64,000 nt of DNA from Cloacibacillus evryensis DSM 19522 (GCF_000585335.1 NZ_KK073872.1:661317-725316); one strand, 5' to 3'. Counted from the stretch's first letter, positions 53,675 through 63,738 are shown. Notes: generated by a model not told the origin, from the sequence alone. Translations and numbers: made by a program.

Positions 53675-55239
53675 ATGAAAACAGCAGTAAACTCACTCGG
53701 AAGAACAGTCCCGCTCGAAGTCCCCGGCGTGGGGGCTTTCGCGCCGTACGTGTCGCCGTTTGACAGAATATCTTCGCTCGCCGGCCTTTATACAAAACCG
53801 CGCACGATCCGCGCGGCGATGCCCTGCCGCGACAAACGCGCCGCCTCTCTGCGCGCCGCGATCGAAAAATCGGGCCTCACCGACGGCATGACCATCTCCT
53901 TCCACCACCACCTCCGCAACGGAGACGCCGTCATACCCATGGTCCTAGCAGAACTCGAGGCGATGGGCTTCAAAAACCTCACCTTCGCCCCCAGCTCCAT
54001 ACCCGACTCCCACGACTGCGTCGCCGACTACATAAAAAGCGGACTCATCGGCAGACTCTACACCTCCGGCGTTCGCGGCAAACTGGGCAAACTCCTCTCC
54101 AGCGGCGAAGTAGACATCCCCGTCATCATCAGAAGCCACGGCGGCCGCGCCCGCGCCGTCGAAGAGGGCTCCATCAAAATAGACGTCGCCTTCCTCGCCG
54201 CCCCCGCCTGCGACTGCCTCGGCAACATCAACGGCACAGAAGGCCCCTCCGCCTGCGGCTCCCTCGGCTACGCGATAACCGACGCGAAAAACGCCGCCCA
54301 CGTCATAGCCGTAACCGACAACCTACGTCCCAATACCCCCTCTCGCCGAGAATCTCCATCCCGCAATACCTCGTCGACCAGGTAGTAGTAGTCGGCAGCA
54401 TCGGAGACCCGGCGAAAATAGCCACCGGGGCGGCGCGCATCACGCGCAGCCCCGTAGACCTCCGCATCGCGCAGGACTCCTTCCGGCTCATGAAAGCCGC
54501 CGGCATCGTCGAACCCGGCTTCTCCTTCCAGATGGGAGTCGGCGGAGCGAGCCTAGCCGCCGCCGTCTACCTTGAAGAATACATGTCGGACAAACAAATA
54601 ACGGGCAGCTTCGGCCTCGGTGGAGTGGGGGGCTACATGGCGTCCATGCACGACAAAGGCATGTTCAGGACAGTATTCGACGTCCAGTCCTTCGACGCGG
54701 CGGTGACAAAATCCATGATATCCAACCCGAGCCACATAGAAATAGACGCCTCCTGGTACGCGAACCCCTTCAACGCGGGAGCGCTCGTCAACAACCTCGA
54801 CTGCGTAATCCTCGCGGCGCTCGAAGTCGACACAGACTTCAACGTCAACGTCCTAACCGGCAACGACGGAGTGCTGCGCGGAGCCTCCGGAGGGCACCAG
54901 GACACGGCTGCGGGAGCGAAACTCTCGATAATAGTCTGCCCCTCCTTCCGCGGCGGAGTTCCGTCCGTCAAAGACCGGGTGACGACGATAACCACGCCTG
55001 GCGAGACAGTGGACGCGATCGTGACAGAGCGAGGGATCTGCGTCAACCCGCGCCGCGCGGAACTTCTGGAAGCGGCCCTCAAAGCGAAACTGCCGGTGAC
55101 GGAAATAACGGAACTCAAAAAAGAGGTTGAAAAACTGACGGGAGTGCCGGAGCCGATAGAATTCGACTACGGCAAACTGCTTGCCGCCGTGGAATACCGC
55201 GACGGAACATTGATCGACGGAGTATACGCGGCAAGTTGA
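53675..55239 (+). pseudogene. citF: Citrate lyase alpha subunit CitF, frameshifted
   Basis: The N-terminal half starts at ATG 53675 (MKTAVNSLGRTVPLEVPG) and runs to about 54325 (HVIAVTDNL); the frame then fails, with a stop at 54383. The C-terminal half (GFSFQMGVGGASLAAAV to the natural end at 55239) is read in another frame. At 54327-54343 the sequence CTACGTCCCAATACCCCC becomes the expected coding NLVPYPLSP if two bases are removed. It is a recent inactivation or a base-call problem. CitF is the acetyl:citrate transferase; without it the lyase cannot work. Confidence 0.85.
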
Positions 55240-55259
55240 ACAATATTTTGAAAATATAA

Positions 55260-55287
55260 ACCGCCCGGCCACGATAGGCTGGGCGGT
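55260..55287. terminator. Bidirectional terminator, citF / GntR regulator
   Basis: ACCGCCCGGCC / GGCTGGGCGGT (one G-T pair) with a 6-nt loop. On the minus strand TTTATATTTTC follows, which should end the regulator transcript. Confidence 0.82.
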
Positions 55288-55327
55288 CAACTGTTTATAC
55301 TGGCGATACTTTTCCGTTACGCGATTC

Positions 55328-56032
55328 CTATTTTCTTTTTAGAGGGAATATTGTTTCTTCCGTTTGTCCGTGCGTATTTGGTGTTTTTTCTATCGATTCG
55401 AGCATTCGCCTTTCGACGTTGTCTAAGTGCATATTCATTGCCGCAGATGCCTTGGAGGCAATTTTCAATTTTATCGCGTTAACTATAATTTTGTGTTCCT
55501 CAAGTGCGGTAACGATGTCTTCTCCCAGTGTGTTGCTGAGAGCCAGATACAATGAGATCTTGTATCCCAGAATGCCTACGAACTCTGAATATATTTTATT
55601 ACCTGAGGCCTGAGCAATACAATTGTGAAACATCATGTCAATGGACGATATCATCAGATTGTCGTGCATTCTCAATGCCTCTTTTTCGTCCCAGATCAAA
55701 TGTTCCAGGCGTGTGATGTCTTTTTCCGTTGCCCGATTACAAGCCTCAGCCACAGCCGCTGTTTCAATAAGCCTGCGAGCCTTCAGCGTGTCTTTCAGTT
55801 CACTTGTCGATATATATGGAATGCGCAGCGTGCGGTCTTTACCCTTTACGAGAAATCCTTCGGCTAGGAGCTGCGTCAAAGCCTTGCGCAAAGGCGTCCG
55901 GCTTACTCCCAGCGACTCTGAAAGCTGTTCCTCCCGCAGTGGGAATCCTGATTTAAGTTCGCCCCGCAATATTTTATTCTTCAGAGCGAAATACGCTGCG
56001 TCTGCCAGGTTTGCTGTTGTCTGCGTTATCAT
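55328..56032 (-). CDS. GntR-family (FCD) regulator of the lactate-type locus
   Basis: A 234-aa regulator. The N-terminal winged HTH (LREEQLSESLGVSRTPLRKALTQL, cut here to EQLSESLGVSRTPLRKA) and a C-terminal all-helical FCD ligand domain are clear. Its ATG overlaps the larA stop by 4 bp (ATGA), so it is the last gene of dctPQM-larA-gntR. By position it should control this operon and the divergent etfBA-lactate dehydrogenase operon through the TTTGGATAC boxes in between. Confidence 0.88.
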   Translation of the reverse strand: MITQTTANLADAAYFALKNKILRGELKSGFPLREEQLSESLGVSRTPLRKALTQLLAEGFLVKGKDRTLRIPYISTSELKDTLKARRLIETAAVAEACNRATEKDITRLEHLIWDEKEALRMHDNLMISSIDMMFHNCIAQASGNKIYSEFVGILGYKISLYLALSNTLGEDIVTALEEHKIIVNAIKLKIASKASAAMNMHLDNVERRMLESIEKTPNTHGQTEETIFPLKRK

Positions 56033-57312
56033 CGGACGGTTTCCTCCCTTACGGGCAGCATCAAAGGAGCCTGATACAAAACCGCGACAGTCTTTTTTAA
56101 TGAAAAGACCTTATCAACGGCCTCCTGCAATGTTTTATATGTGCGGATACCCGTTACTTCTGTTATGTTAGCAGAATAGGGCGAATTCGTAACTATCGAG
56201 ATTTTTGCCTTTTTTCTGACCTGCGCGGTTACAAAAGCTGCCGCCGCCGCGATCGATGAATTTTCATCGCCGTTCCGATATGAAATTATCTCGGAGACGC
56301 TCTTGTTCATCAGCTCGGCGTAGAGGCGATGCGGCCCGAATCCCTCTGTCAGGGCGGCGATTATTATGATGTCACCTCCGTCAGACACAATATTCTCCGC
56401 CGCGTACAGCGCCTTGCCGGCCTGCCAAAGGTCCGCCTCTTCAGGCCATGCTTCGGCGATGACAATATCCGATTGCGGCATCGTCACCTTCATATGCCGC
56501 GAAGCGATCTCTATTGCTCTTCTATGGGCAGGGGCAGGCCTCCCCGTGACGATGTCCATTACCTTTCCGTCTCCCGAGCATATCACTTGGATGAGGAATG
56601 AAAGTCCGGCGATATCGGAGGCGGAGGCGATTTCCCTCATGGCGAGGTTATCGTTGCTCCCAAGCGTTATCGAAGGATCCTCATATGGCATCCAGTGTGT
56701 AGCGGCGACGGCCGTTGCACCGCTGACGCCGGGGAGTATTATCTTTCCTCCGCCGGACCATCCGCAGTAACGGTGGGGAAAGACGCTTCCAACGCCTATG
56801 ACGCACGCATATTCTTTCACGACAGGGTTTATGTCCACAGGAATCCCTCCCGCGGTAACGCCGATTCGCAGCAATGCCGCATTGTAGCTGTGGTTCGACC
56901 AACTGATCCGTCCGTAGGAGGCTCCCAGTTTTTTCTCCGCTTCTTTGGCGTTCATTGCCCTGTGAGTACCGGTAGCGAATAATACATGTTGTTTTTCTAC
57001 CGGTACTCCATTGGCCGCCAAGAAATCTGAGAGCGCCGGAATTATTTTCCCGGTCGGGGTCGGGCGCGTGATATCGTCGCAGATGATAAGGGCGCCGCCG
57101 CTTTCCCGAGCCGCAGATGAGAGAAAAAGTATTTCCGGAGCGTCCAGCCTTTCGCGCACCAGAGCTTCTATATCGATGACAGGCGCGAACGGTTTCGGCT
57201 TCGCCGCCGCTGTTATTGCGGAGCTTGAAATCTTCGCTTCATAAATTATCCCCTCTGAACGGGGAAAGATTATCTTCTTTCTCACTCCGCCCGCTTTGCC
57301 GTCGCCAGGCAT
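56029..57312 (-). CDS. larA: LarA-family nickel-pincer racemase (lactate racemase-like)
   Basis: A 427-aa LarA-family enzyme. Recognisable: ICDDITRPTPTGKI, LFATGTHRAMN (His near residue 112), VGVGSVFPHRYCGWSGGGKIIL (His and Lys region that binds the nickel cofactor, cut here) and ATHWMPYEDPS. LarA binds a nickel-containing pyridinium pincer and interconverts D- and L-lactate; relatives racemise other 2-hydroxy acids. Cofactor genes larB, larC, larE are not in the window. It starts 7 bp after dctM, and a GTG start at 57285 is possible. It would let a D-specific dehydrogenase use L-lactate. Confidence 0.85.
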   Translation of the reverse strand: MPGDGKAGGVRKKIIFPRSEGIIYEAKISSSAITAAAKPKPFAPVIDIEALVRERLDAPEILFLSSAARESGGALIICDDITRPTPTGKIIPALSDFLAANGVPVEKQHVLFATGTHRAMNAKEAEKKLGASYGRISWSNHSYNAALLRIGVTAGGIPVDINPVVKEYACVIGVGSVFPHRYCGWSGGGKIILPGVSGATAVAATHWMPYEDPSITLGSNDNLAMREIASASDIAGLSFLIQVICSGDGKVMDIVTGRPAPAHRRAIEIASRHMKVTMPQSDIVIAEAWPEEADLWQAGKALYAAENIVSDGGDIIIIAALTEGFGPHRLYAELMNKSVSEIISYRNGDENSSIAAAAAFVTAQVRKKAKISIVTNSPYSANITEVTGIRTYKTLQEAVDKVFSLKKTVAVLYQAPLMLPVREETVR

Positions 57313-57319
57313 CTTTAAG

Positions 57320-58591
57320 CTATCTCAGCGCCCGTACCAAGCACATGCTTATGGACGGAAAGTATGTGAAGAGAAGGAGGCATAATACCATCACCGCGAT
57401 CATAGGAATTATCGCCTTTGAAAGCCGTACCATGCTTACTCCGGATACCGCGGACGCGACAAAGAGGTTGGCTCCATATGGCGGTGTGACAAAACCGGTT
57501 GCGAGCGCCACCGTCATTACCAGTCCGAAATGCACCGGGTCAACGCCTATTTTAGTTACTATCGGCAGGAGGATCGGCGTCAGGATTATCATCGAAGAGA
57601 TGTTGTCCACGAAACAGCCGACAATAAGGAGAAGTATATTTATTATGAGCAATATCATGGCGGGACTTGAAGACAGAGAGAGCATCCATGCGCCTATTTT
57701 TGCAGGCACCTGCTCCATGGCCAGAAATGCCGCAAATGACATGGAAAGCCCTATCATAAATGTGGTGGCCCCGTTTACCAGCACCGCGTCCTTGAATGCG
57801 TCGTAAGTCGTTCTAAAATCTAGTTCTTTGTATATAAATTTACCGATTATCAGCGCGTATACCGAGGCTACGACTGCGGCCTCCGTCGGCGTGAAGATGC
57901 CCCCATATATTCCGCCAAGAATGATAAGCGGTACGAGCAGGGCCCAAACAGCCTCCCTGAAAGCCTTGCCGATGGGAACTCTGTTCTGCGAAACAGGATA
58001 GTTCCTTTTCTTGGCGGTTCGGTATGAGACGGCCATCAGTGAAAATCCTATTATGATGCCAGGCAGTATTCCCGCCATAAAAAGCTCTCCTACGGAGGCT
58101 CCGGAAACTACTCCATATATGACAAAGGGTATCGACGGCGGGATTATTACGCCGATAGAGCCCGCCGCTGCGGTAAGTGCCGCCGCGAAGTCGTCATCGT
58201 ACATTTTTGCCTTCATGGCGGGGATCATGAATGATCCTATCGCCGAGACGGTTGCCGGCCCTGAGCCGGATATCGCGGCAAAGAACATGCAGGCGGTTAC
58301 AGTGACCATCGCAAGCCCGCCGATGACGGCGCCGACCATAGCCTCAGCTAGTGAGACAAGCCTCTTTGATATTCCCCCATAGCTCATGAGCGCCCCGGCA
58401 AGCATAAAAAAGGGGATGGCCAGAAGCGGGAATGAATCCAGCGCGGCGAAGGCATTTTGCGCTATCATAATAAGCGGTACGGATTTTGTGTAAACCAGAG
58501 TGATTGCCGTGGCCATGCCGAGCGATATGCCTATGGGCAGAGAGAGGGCAAGCAAAATAGTCATACTGCCGAAAAGGACAACGATCTCCAT
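57320..58591 (-). CDS. dctM: TRAP transporter large permease DctM
   Basis: A 423-aa membrane protein of the DctM family with about 12-13 hydrophobic segments. Family blocks include FPLLAIPFFMLAGALMSYGGISKRLV, ISGSGPATVSAIGSFMIPAM (Gly-Pro-rich signature) and FTPTEAAVVASVYALI. It pumps the substrate in with Na+. Its start shares one base with the dctQ stop. RBS GGAGG stands before it. Confidence 0.94.
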   Translation of the reverse strand: MEIVVLFGSMTILLALSLPIGISLGMATAITLVYTKSVPLIMIAQNAFAALDSFPLLAIPFFMLAGALMSYGGISKRLVSLAEAMVGAVIGGLAMVTVTACMFFAAISGSGPATVSAIGSFMIPAMKAKMYDDDFAAALTAAAGSIGVIIPPSIPFVIYGVVSGASVGELFMAGILPGIIIGFSLMAVSYRTAKKRNYPVSQNRVPIGKAFREAVWALLVPLIILGGIYGGIFTPTEAAVVASVYALIIGKFIYKELDFRTTYDAFKDAVLVNGATTFMIGLSMSFAAFLAMEQVPAKIGAWMLSLSSSPAMILLIINILLLIVGCFVDNISSMIILTPILLPIVTKIGVDPVHFGLVMTVALATGFVTPPYGANLFVASAVSGVSMVRLSKAIIPMIAVMVLCLLLFTYFPSISMCLVRALR

Positions 58592-59082
58592 TATACGTTA
58601 CCTCCGTTTTCACAGGTTATGCAACGAATGCTTTTTACTATCTCCACGCAGAGACGAACAGACATAAGCGCGCAGCCGACGGGGACGGACGCATAGGCGT
58701 AAGCCATAGGGATGCGCATGGCGGGGGATACCTGGCCGCGCATAAAGAGGATCTTAGTCAGCGTGCTTCCTTCGTAGACCATGAACAGACTGAATCCGAG
58801 CCATAACACCATCACAAAGAGCTCGAAGCATATTTTCCCCTTTCTGGTTTTTATCAAGTCCTGGATGATTTCAATACGCAGATGCCGGTGTTCCTTTACC
58901 GCATAACTGGCTCCCAGCCATATCTGCCATAGAAAAAGGTAGCGCGCCAGTTCCTCGCTCCAGGAAAGAGAATTGCTGAAAACATAACGCATTATCACTT
59001 GTACGAAGACCAGGGCGACAGAAAACATCATACTATAGACGAGAATATACTCTTCCAAATTATCCCAAAGTTTTTTCAGCAT
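58591..59082 (-). CDS. dctQ: TRAP transporter small permease DctQ
   Basis: A 163-aa membrane protein with four hydrophobic segments; the DctQ motif VIMRYVFSNSLSWSEELARYLFLWQIWLGA, cut to SLSWSEELARYLFLW, is present. ATG 59082 has GGAGGTG upstream. It forms the membrane complex with DctM. Confidence 0.92.
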   Translation of the reverse strand: MLKKLWDNLEEYILVYSMMFSVALVFVQVIMRYVFSNSLSWSEELARYLFLWQIWLGASYAVKEHRHLRIEIIQDLIKTRKGKICFELFVMVLWLGFSLFMVYEGSTLTKILFMRGQVSPAMRIPMAYAYASVPVGCALMSVRLCVEIVKSIRCITCENGGNV

Positions 59083-59145
59083 TGCGACACCTCCAGAGTT
59101 GAACCTACGGAGAGCCATAAGGCCTCTCCGTAGATTCTGCTGTTA

Positions 59146-60135
59146 TTACTTGCTTTTTTTTGCCAGATCAAGTAATTCCTGCCCGCCTTTGACGGATTTT
59201 GCGAATTCTTTGTACACGCCCGCCGTGGCCGCGGAAAAAGCTTTCTTTTGTTCCGGAGTGATATCGTTCACCTTCATGCCGTTTTTCTTCAGGGCTTCAA
59301 TCATTTCCTTATCCTGCTGTTCGGATATCTTTCGCTGTTCCGTTCTGTATATTATAGCCGCGTCTGACAGGACTTTCTGGTGCTCTTTGGAAAGGCCGTT
59401 AAACCACGCGTCATTCACGAGAAGAGCTGTAGCCGCATAGACGTGTCCGGAGAGTGAGCAGTACTTTTGTACCTCGTAAAACTTAGATGTGTAAATAAGA
59501 GGTATCGGGTTTTCCTCGGCGTCTACCGTTTTCTGCTGAAGGGCTGTGTAAAGTTCGCCAAAACTCATCGGCGTCGGGTTTGCGCCCAGCGCTTTGAAAG
59601 TGGCCATGTGGATGGGGTTCTCCATAGTGCGGATCTTCAGCCCTTTGAGATCTGCCGGTTTTGTCACTGGCCCCCTGTTGTTCGTTATCATGCGGAAGCC
59701 GTTTTCCGCGTACGCCAGGTTTTTAATGCCCAGAGGCGGCAGTAAATCGTTGAGTTTGCTTCCCAGTTCTCCGTCAAGGGCACGGTAAACTTCTTGCCTG
59801 CTGTTGAAAAGAAATGGCAGGTCAAATACCTGAAAACGCGGATCAAAACCGGAAAGTACTGCCACAGCCGGTATCGTCATGTGTATCGTTCCCAATCCGA
59901 CCGCCTCGATAACCTGACGGTCTCCTCCCAACTGCCCGTTGGGGTATAGTTCGACTATTATTGCGCCATTAGTATGTTTCTCAACGTAGGGCTTGAAGAA
60001 TTTGACTGCCGCTACATGGGTCGATTGCGCCTCCGGCACGACGTAGGCCAGTTTCATCTTTGTCACAGCGAATGCCTGTGGGGAGAATGACGTGATTGCC
60101 GCCGCGATGACAGCCAGGACTAAAAATTTCTTCAT
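59146..60135 (-). CDS. dctP: TRAP transporter substrate-binding protein DctP
   Basis: A 329-aa periplasmic binding protein. A signal peptide (about residues 1-23, ending SPQAFA) precedes a DctP-type domain with AVKFFKPYVEKHTNGAI, GGDRQVIEAVGLGTI and LKIRTMENPIHMATFKALGANPTPMSFGELYTALQ, in part the ligand-binding Arg motif (GLKIRTMENP). ATG 60135 has AAAGGAGG 9 bp upstream. It binds a carboxylic acid (lactate or a 2-hydroxy acid is likely from context) for DctQM. Confidence 0.93.
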   Translation of the reverse strand: MKKFLVLAVIAAAITSFSPQAFAVTKMKLAYVVPEAQSTHVAAVKFFKPYVEKHTNGAIIVELYPNGQLGGDRQVIEAVGLGTIHMTIPAVAVLSGFDPRFQVFDLPFLFNSRQEVYRALDGELGSKLNDLLPPLGIKNLAYAENGFRMITNNRGPVTKPADLKGLKIRTMENPIHMATFKALGANPTPMSFGELYTALQQKTVDAEENPIPLIYTSKFYEVQKYCSLSGHVYAATALLVNDAWFNGLSKEHQKVLSDAAIIYRTEQRKISEQQDKEMIEALKKNGMKVNDITPEQKKAFSAATAGVYKEFAKSVKGGQELLDLAKKSK

Positions 60136-60493
60136 TGGTAAAGTTCCTCCTTTAGTAATGTTTTTGTACAGTACGACTCTATGTAAAAACAAAGAGCTTT
60201 TTATTTTTTGTATCCAAACACTAGATCAAGAAGCATTATTTTATCTTAGAACTTTAACGTAAATAAATAATATCATATCTTATCCTAAACGCAAGTATTT
60301 TGGATACTAAAAATAAAAAAATATTTAATCGATTTCATAATAATATATTGGCAAAAACAGGATTTTAAGATATTATTTGTTTTGGATACAAAGTCCTGTT
60401 ATTTTCTGATAATATTTTTATATATTTTATTAATAAATATAAATATATTTATAAGGTATACAATGAAAATATATCTATATAGGGGTGATGTCA
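60136..60493. promoter_or_regulatory. Divergent control region dctP / etfB with three GGATAC boxes
   Basis: This AT-rich 358-bp stretch carries no gene. Three related 12-15 bp sites occur: TTTGTATCCAAA (60207-60218), TTTTGGATACTAAAA (60299-60313) and TTTGGATACAAA (60381-60392). The first and third are exact reverse complements. They fit operators for the GntR regulator encoded at 55328, controlling both divergent operons. Clear -35 and -10 boxes were not assigned. Confidence 0.7.
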
Positions 60494-61279
60494 GTGAGAA
60501 CGGCAGTTCTTATCAAACAAGTACCGGATTCAGACGAAATCAAAATGGACCCTGAAAAGGGAACGATGATTCGCGAAGGAGCGGGAAATATTGTAAACCC
60601 GCTTGATCTCAACGCCCTCGAAACGGCTCTGTCCCTGCGCGGCGAACTGGGGGGCAGCGTGACGGTCGTCTCGATGGGACCGCCTCAGGCGGACATTGCG
60701 CTCCGTGAAACGCTGGCGCTCGGGGCTGATAAGGCCTGCCTTCTTTCGGATCGCTTTTTTGCCGGGGCCGACAGCTGGGCTACTTCGCTTACGCTTGCCA
60801 AAGCGCTTGAAAAATTGGGCCCGTTCGACCTTATCATTGCAGGAGAAAAGGCGACGGATGGGGAGACAGGGCAGGTCGGTCCTGAGGTCGCGGCGATAAT
60901 GGACCTGCCATGTTCCACCTATGTCAGTTCCGTTGTATGCGATGGGAAATGTGCCGTCGTTAGACGCACGGTCGAAGGTGGGATTGAGACGCAGCGAATA
61001 AAACTTCCATGCCTCTTAACCGTGCTCAATGATATAAACGAACCGTCTATGCCGACGTTGAGAGGCAAAAAGAGCGCCAGGCGCGCCTCGGTAGATACGC
61101 TTAATGCGGCTGATCTAAGGTTATCAAAGGAGGAAGCGGGGCTTGTCGGCTCTCCGACGAGGGTGGTCAAGATAAGCCATCCTAAAATATCACGTAAGAC
61201 TGAATTTTACAGCGGCAGGGAGCTTGAGCGTGGTTTTGAGCGTGTGCTTGAAATATTGCGCGAGCTTGCAGTACTTTAG
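60494..61279 (+). CDS. etfB: Electron transfer flavoprotein beta subunit
   Basis: A 261-aa EtfB subunit. Typical parts: VLIKQVPDSDEIKMD at the N terminus, NPLDLNALETALSL, the AMP/FAD region PFDLIIAGEKATDGETGQVGPEVA (cut: GEKATDGETGQVGPE) and LPCLLTVLNDINEPSMPT. The start is GTG 60494, with AGGGGTG 6 bp upstream; the earlier ATG and GTG lie inside that site. EtfB with EtfA carries electrons from the following dehydrogenase, here to NAD or ferredoxin. It is 12 bp ahead of etfA. Confidence 0.92.
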   Translation: MRTAVLIKQVPDSDEIKMDPEKGTMIREGAGNIVNPLDLNALETALSLRGELGGSVTVVSMGPPQADIALRETLALGADKACLLSDRFFAGADSWATSLTLAKALEKLGPFDLIIAGEKATDGETGQVGPEVAAIMDLPCSTYVSSVVCDGKCAVVRRTVEGGIETQRIKLPCLLTVLNDINEPSMPTLRGKKSARRASVDTLNAADLRLSKEEAGLVGSPTRVVKISHPKISRKTEFYSGRELERGFERVLEILRELAVL

Positions 61280-61291
61280 GGGGGATTGAGG

Positions 61292-62299
61292 ATGCGTAGG
61301 GATGCGGTAAATGTCAGCGGTATAATGGTATGCGGGGAGGTCCGCCGCGGTACGATACATTCCGTTACTATGGAACTGACGGGCAAGGCAAGGGAGCTCG
61401 CCGATAAAAAAAATGCGAAGGTTTCATGCCTCCTTTTCTCCCGGGATCTCAATGATGATCCGGCTCTGCTCTTCCGTTTCGGAGCCGACCGTGTGATCGT
61501 GGTTCGTCACGATTTGCTGAAATATTTCAACCAAGAGATCGTGGCCAAGCTGTTGGCATATATTATCAAGATATATCTTCCGGAAATAGTGTTGGCGCCT
61601 GCTACCACGGCCGGCCGTACCTATCTTCCGGCAGTCGCTGCCATGGTCCATACGGGGTTGACGGCTGACTGCACCGGACTGGATATTGACGAAGAAAACG
61701 GCCTTTTGCTGCAGACCAGGCCGGCGATCGGCGGCAACGTAATGGCCACGATAAAAACCCCTGACCATGTGCCGCAGATGTCGACAGTTCGTCCCAAAAC
61801 TTTTCGTATCCCTGCACAGGAAGAACGGTGCGGCGAGGTCGTATATCCCGACATCCCTGCAGAAATTTTTAAAAGCCGGATCGAAGTGCTCTCGGCGGAA
61901 TACAGCGGCGGCGAAGAGGCGGACATACAGGACAAAGAAGTCGTTATTTCAGGCGGCAGGGGGCTGAAACGTCCTGAAAATTTCGCTCTTATTCGTGCGC
62001 TTGCGGAGTTGCTTGACGGTGGGGTCGGCGCTTCTCGCCCCACGGTGGAGGCTAAATGGATATCTTATCCTCATCAGGTCGGCCTCTCCGGCAAGGTCGT
62101 CGCGCCAAAATTTTATCTGGCGGCTGGCATCTCAGGCGCGGTCCAGCACCTTGCCGGCATGCAGACGGCACAGAAGATCGTCGCCGTCAACAAAGACCCG
62201 GACGCGCCGATTTTTAGGGTCGCGGATATCGCCCTCTGCGGCGATCTTACGGATATTTTGCCGAGGCTTGCAGGGCGTATAAGGGAGGAGGCTAGATAA
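61292..62299 (+). CDS. etfA: Electron transfer flavoprotein alpha subunit
   Basis: A 335-aa EtfA. The C-terminal FAD-binding domain is clear: [22 protein letters not shown] (cut: [14 protein letters not shown]), [16 protein letters not shown], and [15 protein letters not shown]. The N-terminal part lacks the cysteine cluster of ferredoxin-fused EtfA types such as A. woodii LctC, so bifurcation through such a domain is not supported. ATG 61292 has GGGGG 7 bp upstream. It is followed after 2 bp by the FAD dehydrogenase. Confidence 0.93.
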   Translation: MRRDAVNVSGIMVCGEVRRGTIHSVTMELTGKARELADKKNAKVSCLLFSRDLNDDPALLFRFGADRVIVVRHDLLKYFNQEIVAKLLAYIIKIYLPEIVLAPATTAGRTYLPAVAAMVHTGLTADCTGLDIDEENGLLLQTRPAIGGNVMATIKTPDHVPQMSTVRPKTFRIPAQEERCGEVVYPDIPAEIFKSRIEVLSAEYSGGEEADIQDKEVVISGGRGLKRPENFALIRALAELLDGGVGASRPTVEAKWISYPHQVGLSGKVVAPKFYLAAGISGAVQHLAGMQTAQKIVAVNKDPDAPIFRVADIALCGDLTDILPRLAGRIREEAR

Positions 62300-62301
62300 T
62301 T

Positions 62302-63738
62302 ATGGAGGCGAATTTTTCTTATTCTCCGGTCACGGATAATACGGTCGCTGATTTGATCGCAATTTTCGGCAGGTCGGGAGTGTCGGTAGATCGGGAAAAA
62401 ATAGAGGCATATTCAAAAGACGAAGTAGCGCCGCATCTGTGGGAGAAGAAATACGAAGCGGAAGTCGTCTGCTTTGCCGAGACTGCGGAGCAGATATCAC
62501 GGCTTATGGAATACGCAAACGAATATCGGATTCCCGTGACACCGCGCGGCGCGGGGACAGGCCTCTCCGGCGGAGCGGTCCCCGCATATAAAGGAATAGA
62601 ATTGTCGTTGGAGCGTATGAACAGGATACTTGAATTCGACGCGGAGAATCTTACGATGACGGTAGAGCCAGGCGTTATTACCTCTGATATAAACAAAGCG
62701 GCGCTGGACAACCACCTGATGTACGCCGGTGACCCGTGCAGCGGCGACGCCTCCTTTATCGGCGGCAACGTAGCGGAAAATGCCGGGGGCAATAAGGTCG
62801 TTAAGTACGGCCCTACGGGCAGTCATGTATTAGGCATGGAAGTGGTGCTGCCGGATGGGGCCGTCTCCTGGTTCGGCGGCAAGCGGCGAAAGGATGTAAC
62901 GGGCTATGACTTTGTTCATTTGATGGTTGGCTCTGAGGGCACACTTGGAATCGTGACGAAGATAATACTCAAACTTTTGCCCTGCCCCTCATTTATTGTG
63001 GACTTACTGGTACCTTTTGCCGATGTTGGAAGCGCGATAAAAGCGGTGCCGGCCGTCATGACGGAGGGGAAGTGCGTGCCTAGTTCCATTGAATTCATTG
63101 ATAAACAATCGATGGTGCTCACAGAAGAATATCTTCAGACGAAATTTCCGTTTTCGCGTGAGGCCGGCGCTCATTTGATATTGCAATATGAGGGAAATGA
63201 CAGGGAGCACCTTGCCGATGAGATTGAGAAGGTAGGTGATATATGTTTGAAACAGGGGGCGCTGGAAGTATTTGTCGCGGATAACAGAACCACAAAAGAT
63301 AAATTGTGGAAGGGGCGTAAAAGCGTTGCGGAAGCGGTATGGGCGCACGCTCCAATTCAGATAGCCAATGAGGACGTCGTCATTCCTACCAGCCGCGCGG
63401 CCGATTTTATGAAGGAGCTGGAGAATCTATGCCGTGGCGCGGGAATCAAGTATGCCGCTTATGGTCATCTTGGAGACGGCAATATGCATGTGACCTTATA
63501 TCTGGAGAGGGAAGAGAGGGAATGGCGCGAAATTATTGAAGCCGCCAGGCGGAGGCTTTACGCTGTTGTCATAAAATTTGGCGGCACGCTCACCGGGGAA
63601 CATGGCGTCGGGCTGAAGCGTGTGGAATACGTCCCTCTTTTTATCGATAGGGCGCAGATAGAATTGATTCGCAGGGTAAAACTTGCTTTTGACCCAAATA
63701 ACATACTAAATCCCGGTAAGATGGTACCCTGGGAATAA
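62302..63738 (+). CDS. glcD: FAD-linked D-lactate/glycolate dehydrogenase (GlcD family)
   Basis: A 478-aa VAO-family flavoprotein. The FAD-binding part has [17 protein letters not shown] (near residue 78), [19 protein letters not shown] (near 155) and the domain end [18 protein letters not shown]; the C-terminal cap has [12 protein letters not shown] and [13 protein letters not shown], metal/substrate histidines typical of D-lactate or glycolate dehydrogenases. It is encoded with EtfBA as in the lactate dehydrogenase/ETF complexes of Acetobacterium, which oxidise lactate to pyruvate. GGAGG precedes ATG 62302 by about 10 bp. The end is normal, with nothing clear after it. Confidence 0.93.
   Translation: MEANFSYSPVTDNTVADLIAIFGRSGVSVDREKIEAYSKDEVAPHLWEKKYEAEVVCFAETAEQISRLMEYANEYRIPVTPRGAGTGLSGGAVPAYKGIELSLERMNRILEFDAENLTMTVEPGVITSDINKAALDNHLMYAGDPCSGDASFIGGNVAENAGGNKVVKYGPTGSHVLGMEVVLPDGAVSWFGGKRRKDVTGYDFVHLMVGSEGTLGIVTKIILKLLPCPSFIVDLLVPFADVGSAIKAVPAVMTEGKCVPSSIEFIDKQSMVLTEEYLQTKFPFSREAGAHLILQYEGNDREHLADEIEKVGDICLKQGALEVFVADNRTTKDKLWKGRKSVAEAVWAHAPIQIANEDVVIPTSRAADFMKELENLCRGAGIKYAAYGHLGDGNMHVTLYLEREEREWREIIEAARRRLYAVVIKFGGTLTGEHGVGLKRVEYVPLFIDRAQIELIRRVKLAFDPNNILNPGKMVPWE

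Noticed and set aside
61292-62299. Ferredoxin-fused, electron-confurcating EtfA as in LctC
   Set aside because: No cysteine cluster is seen in the N-terminal part; the protein is a plain-length EtfA.
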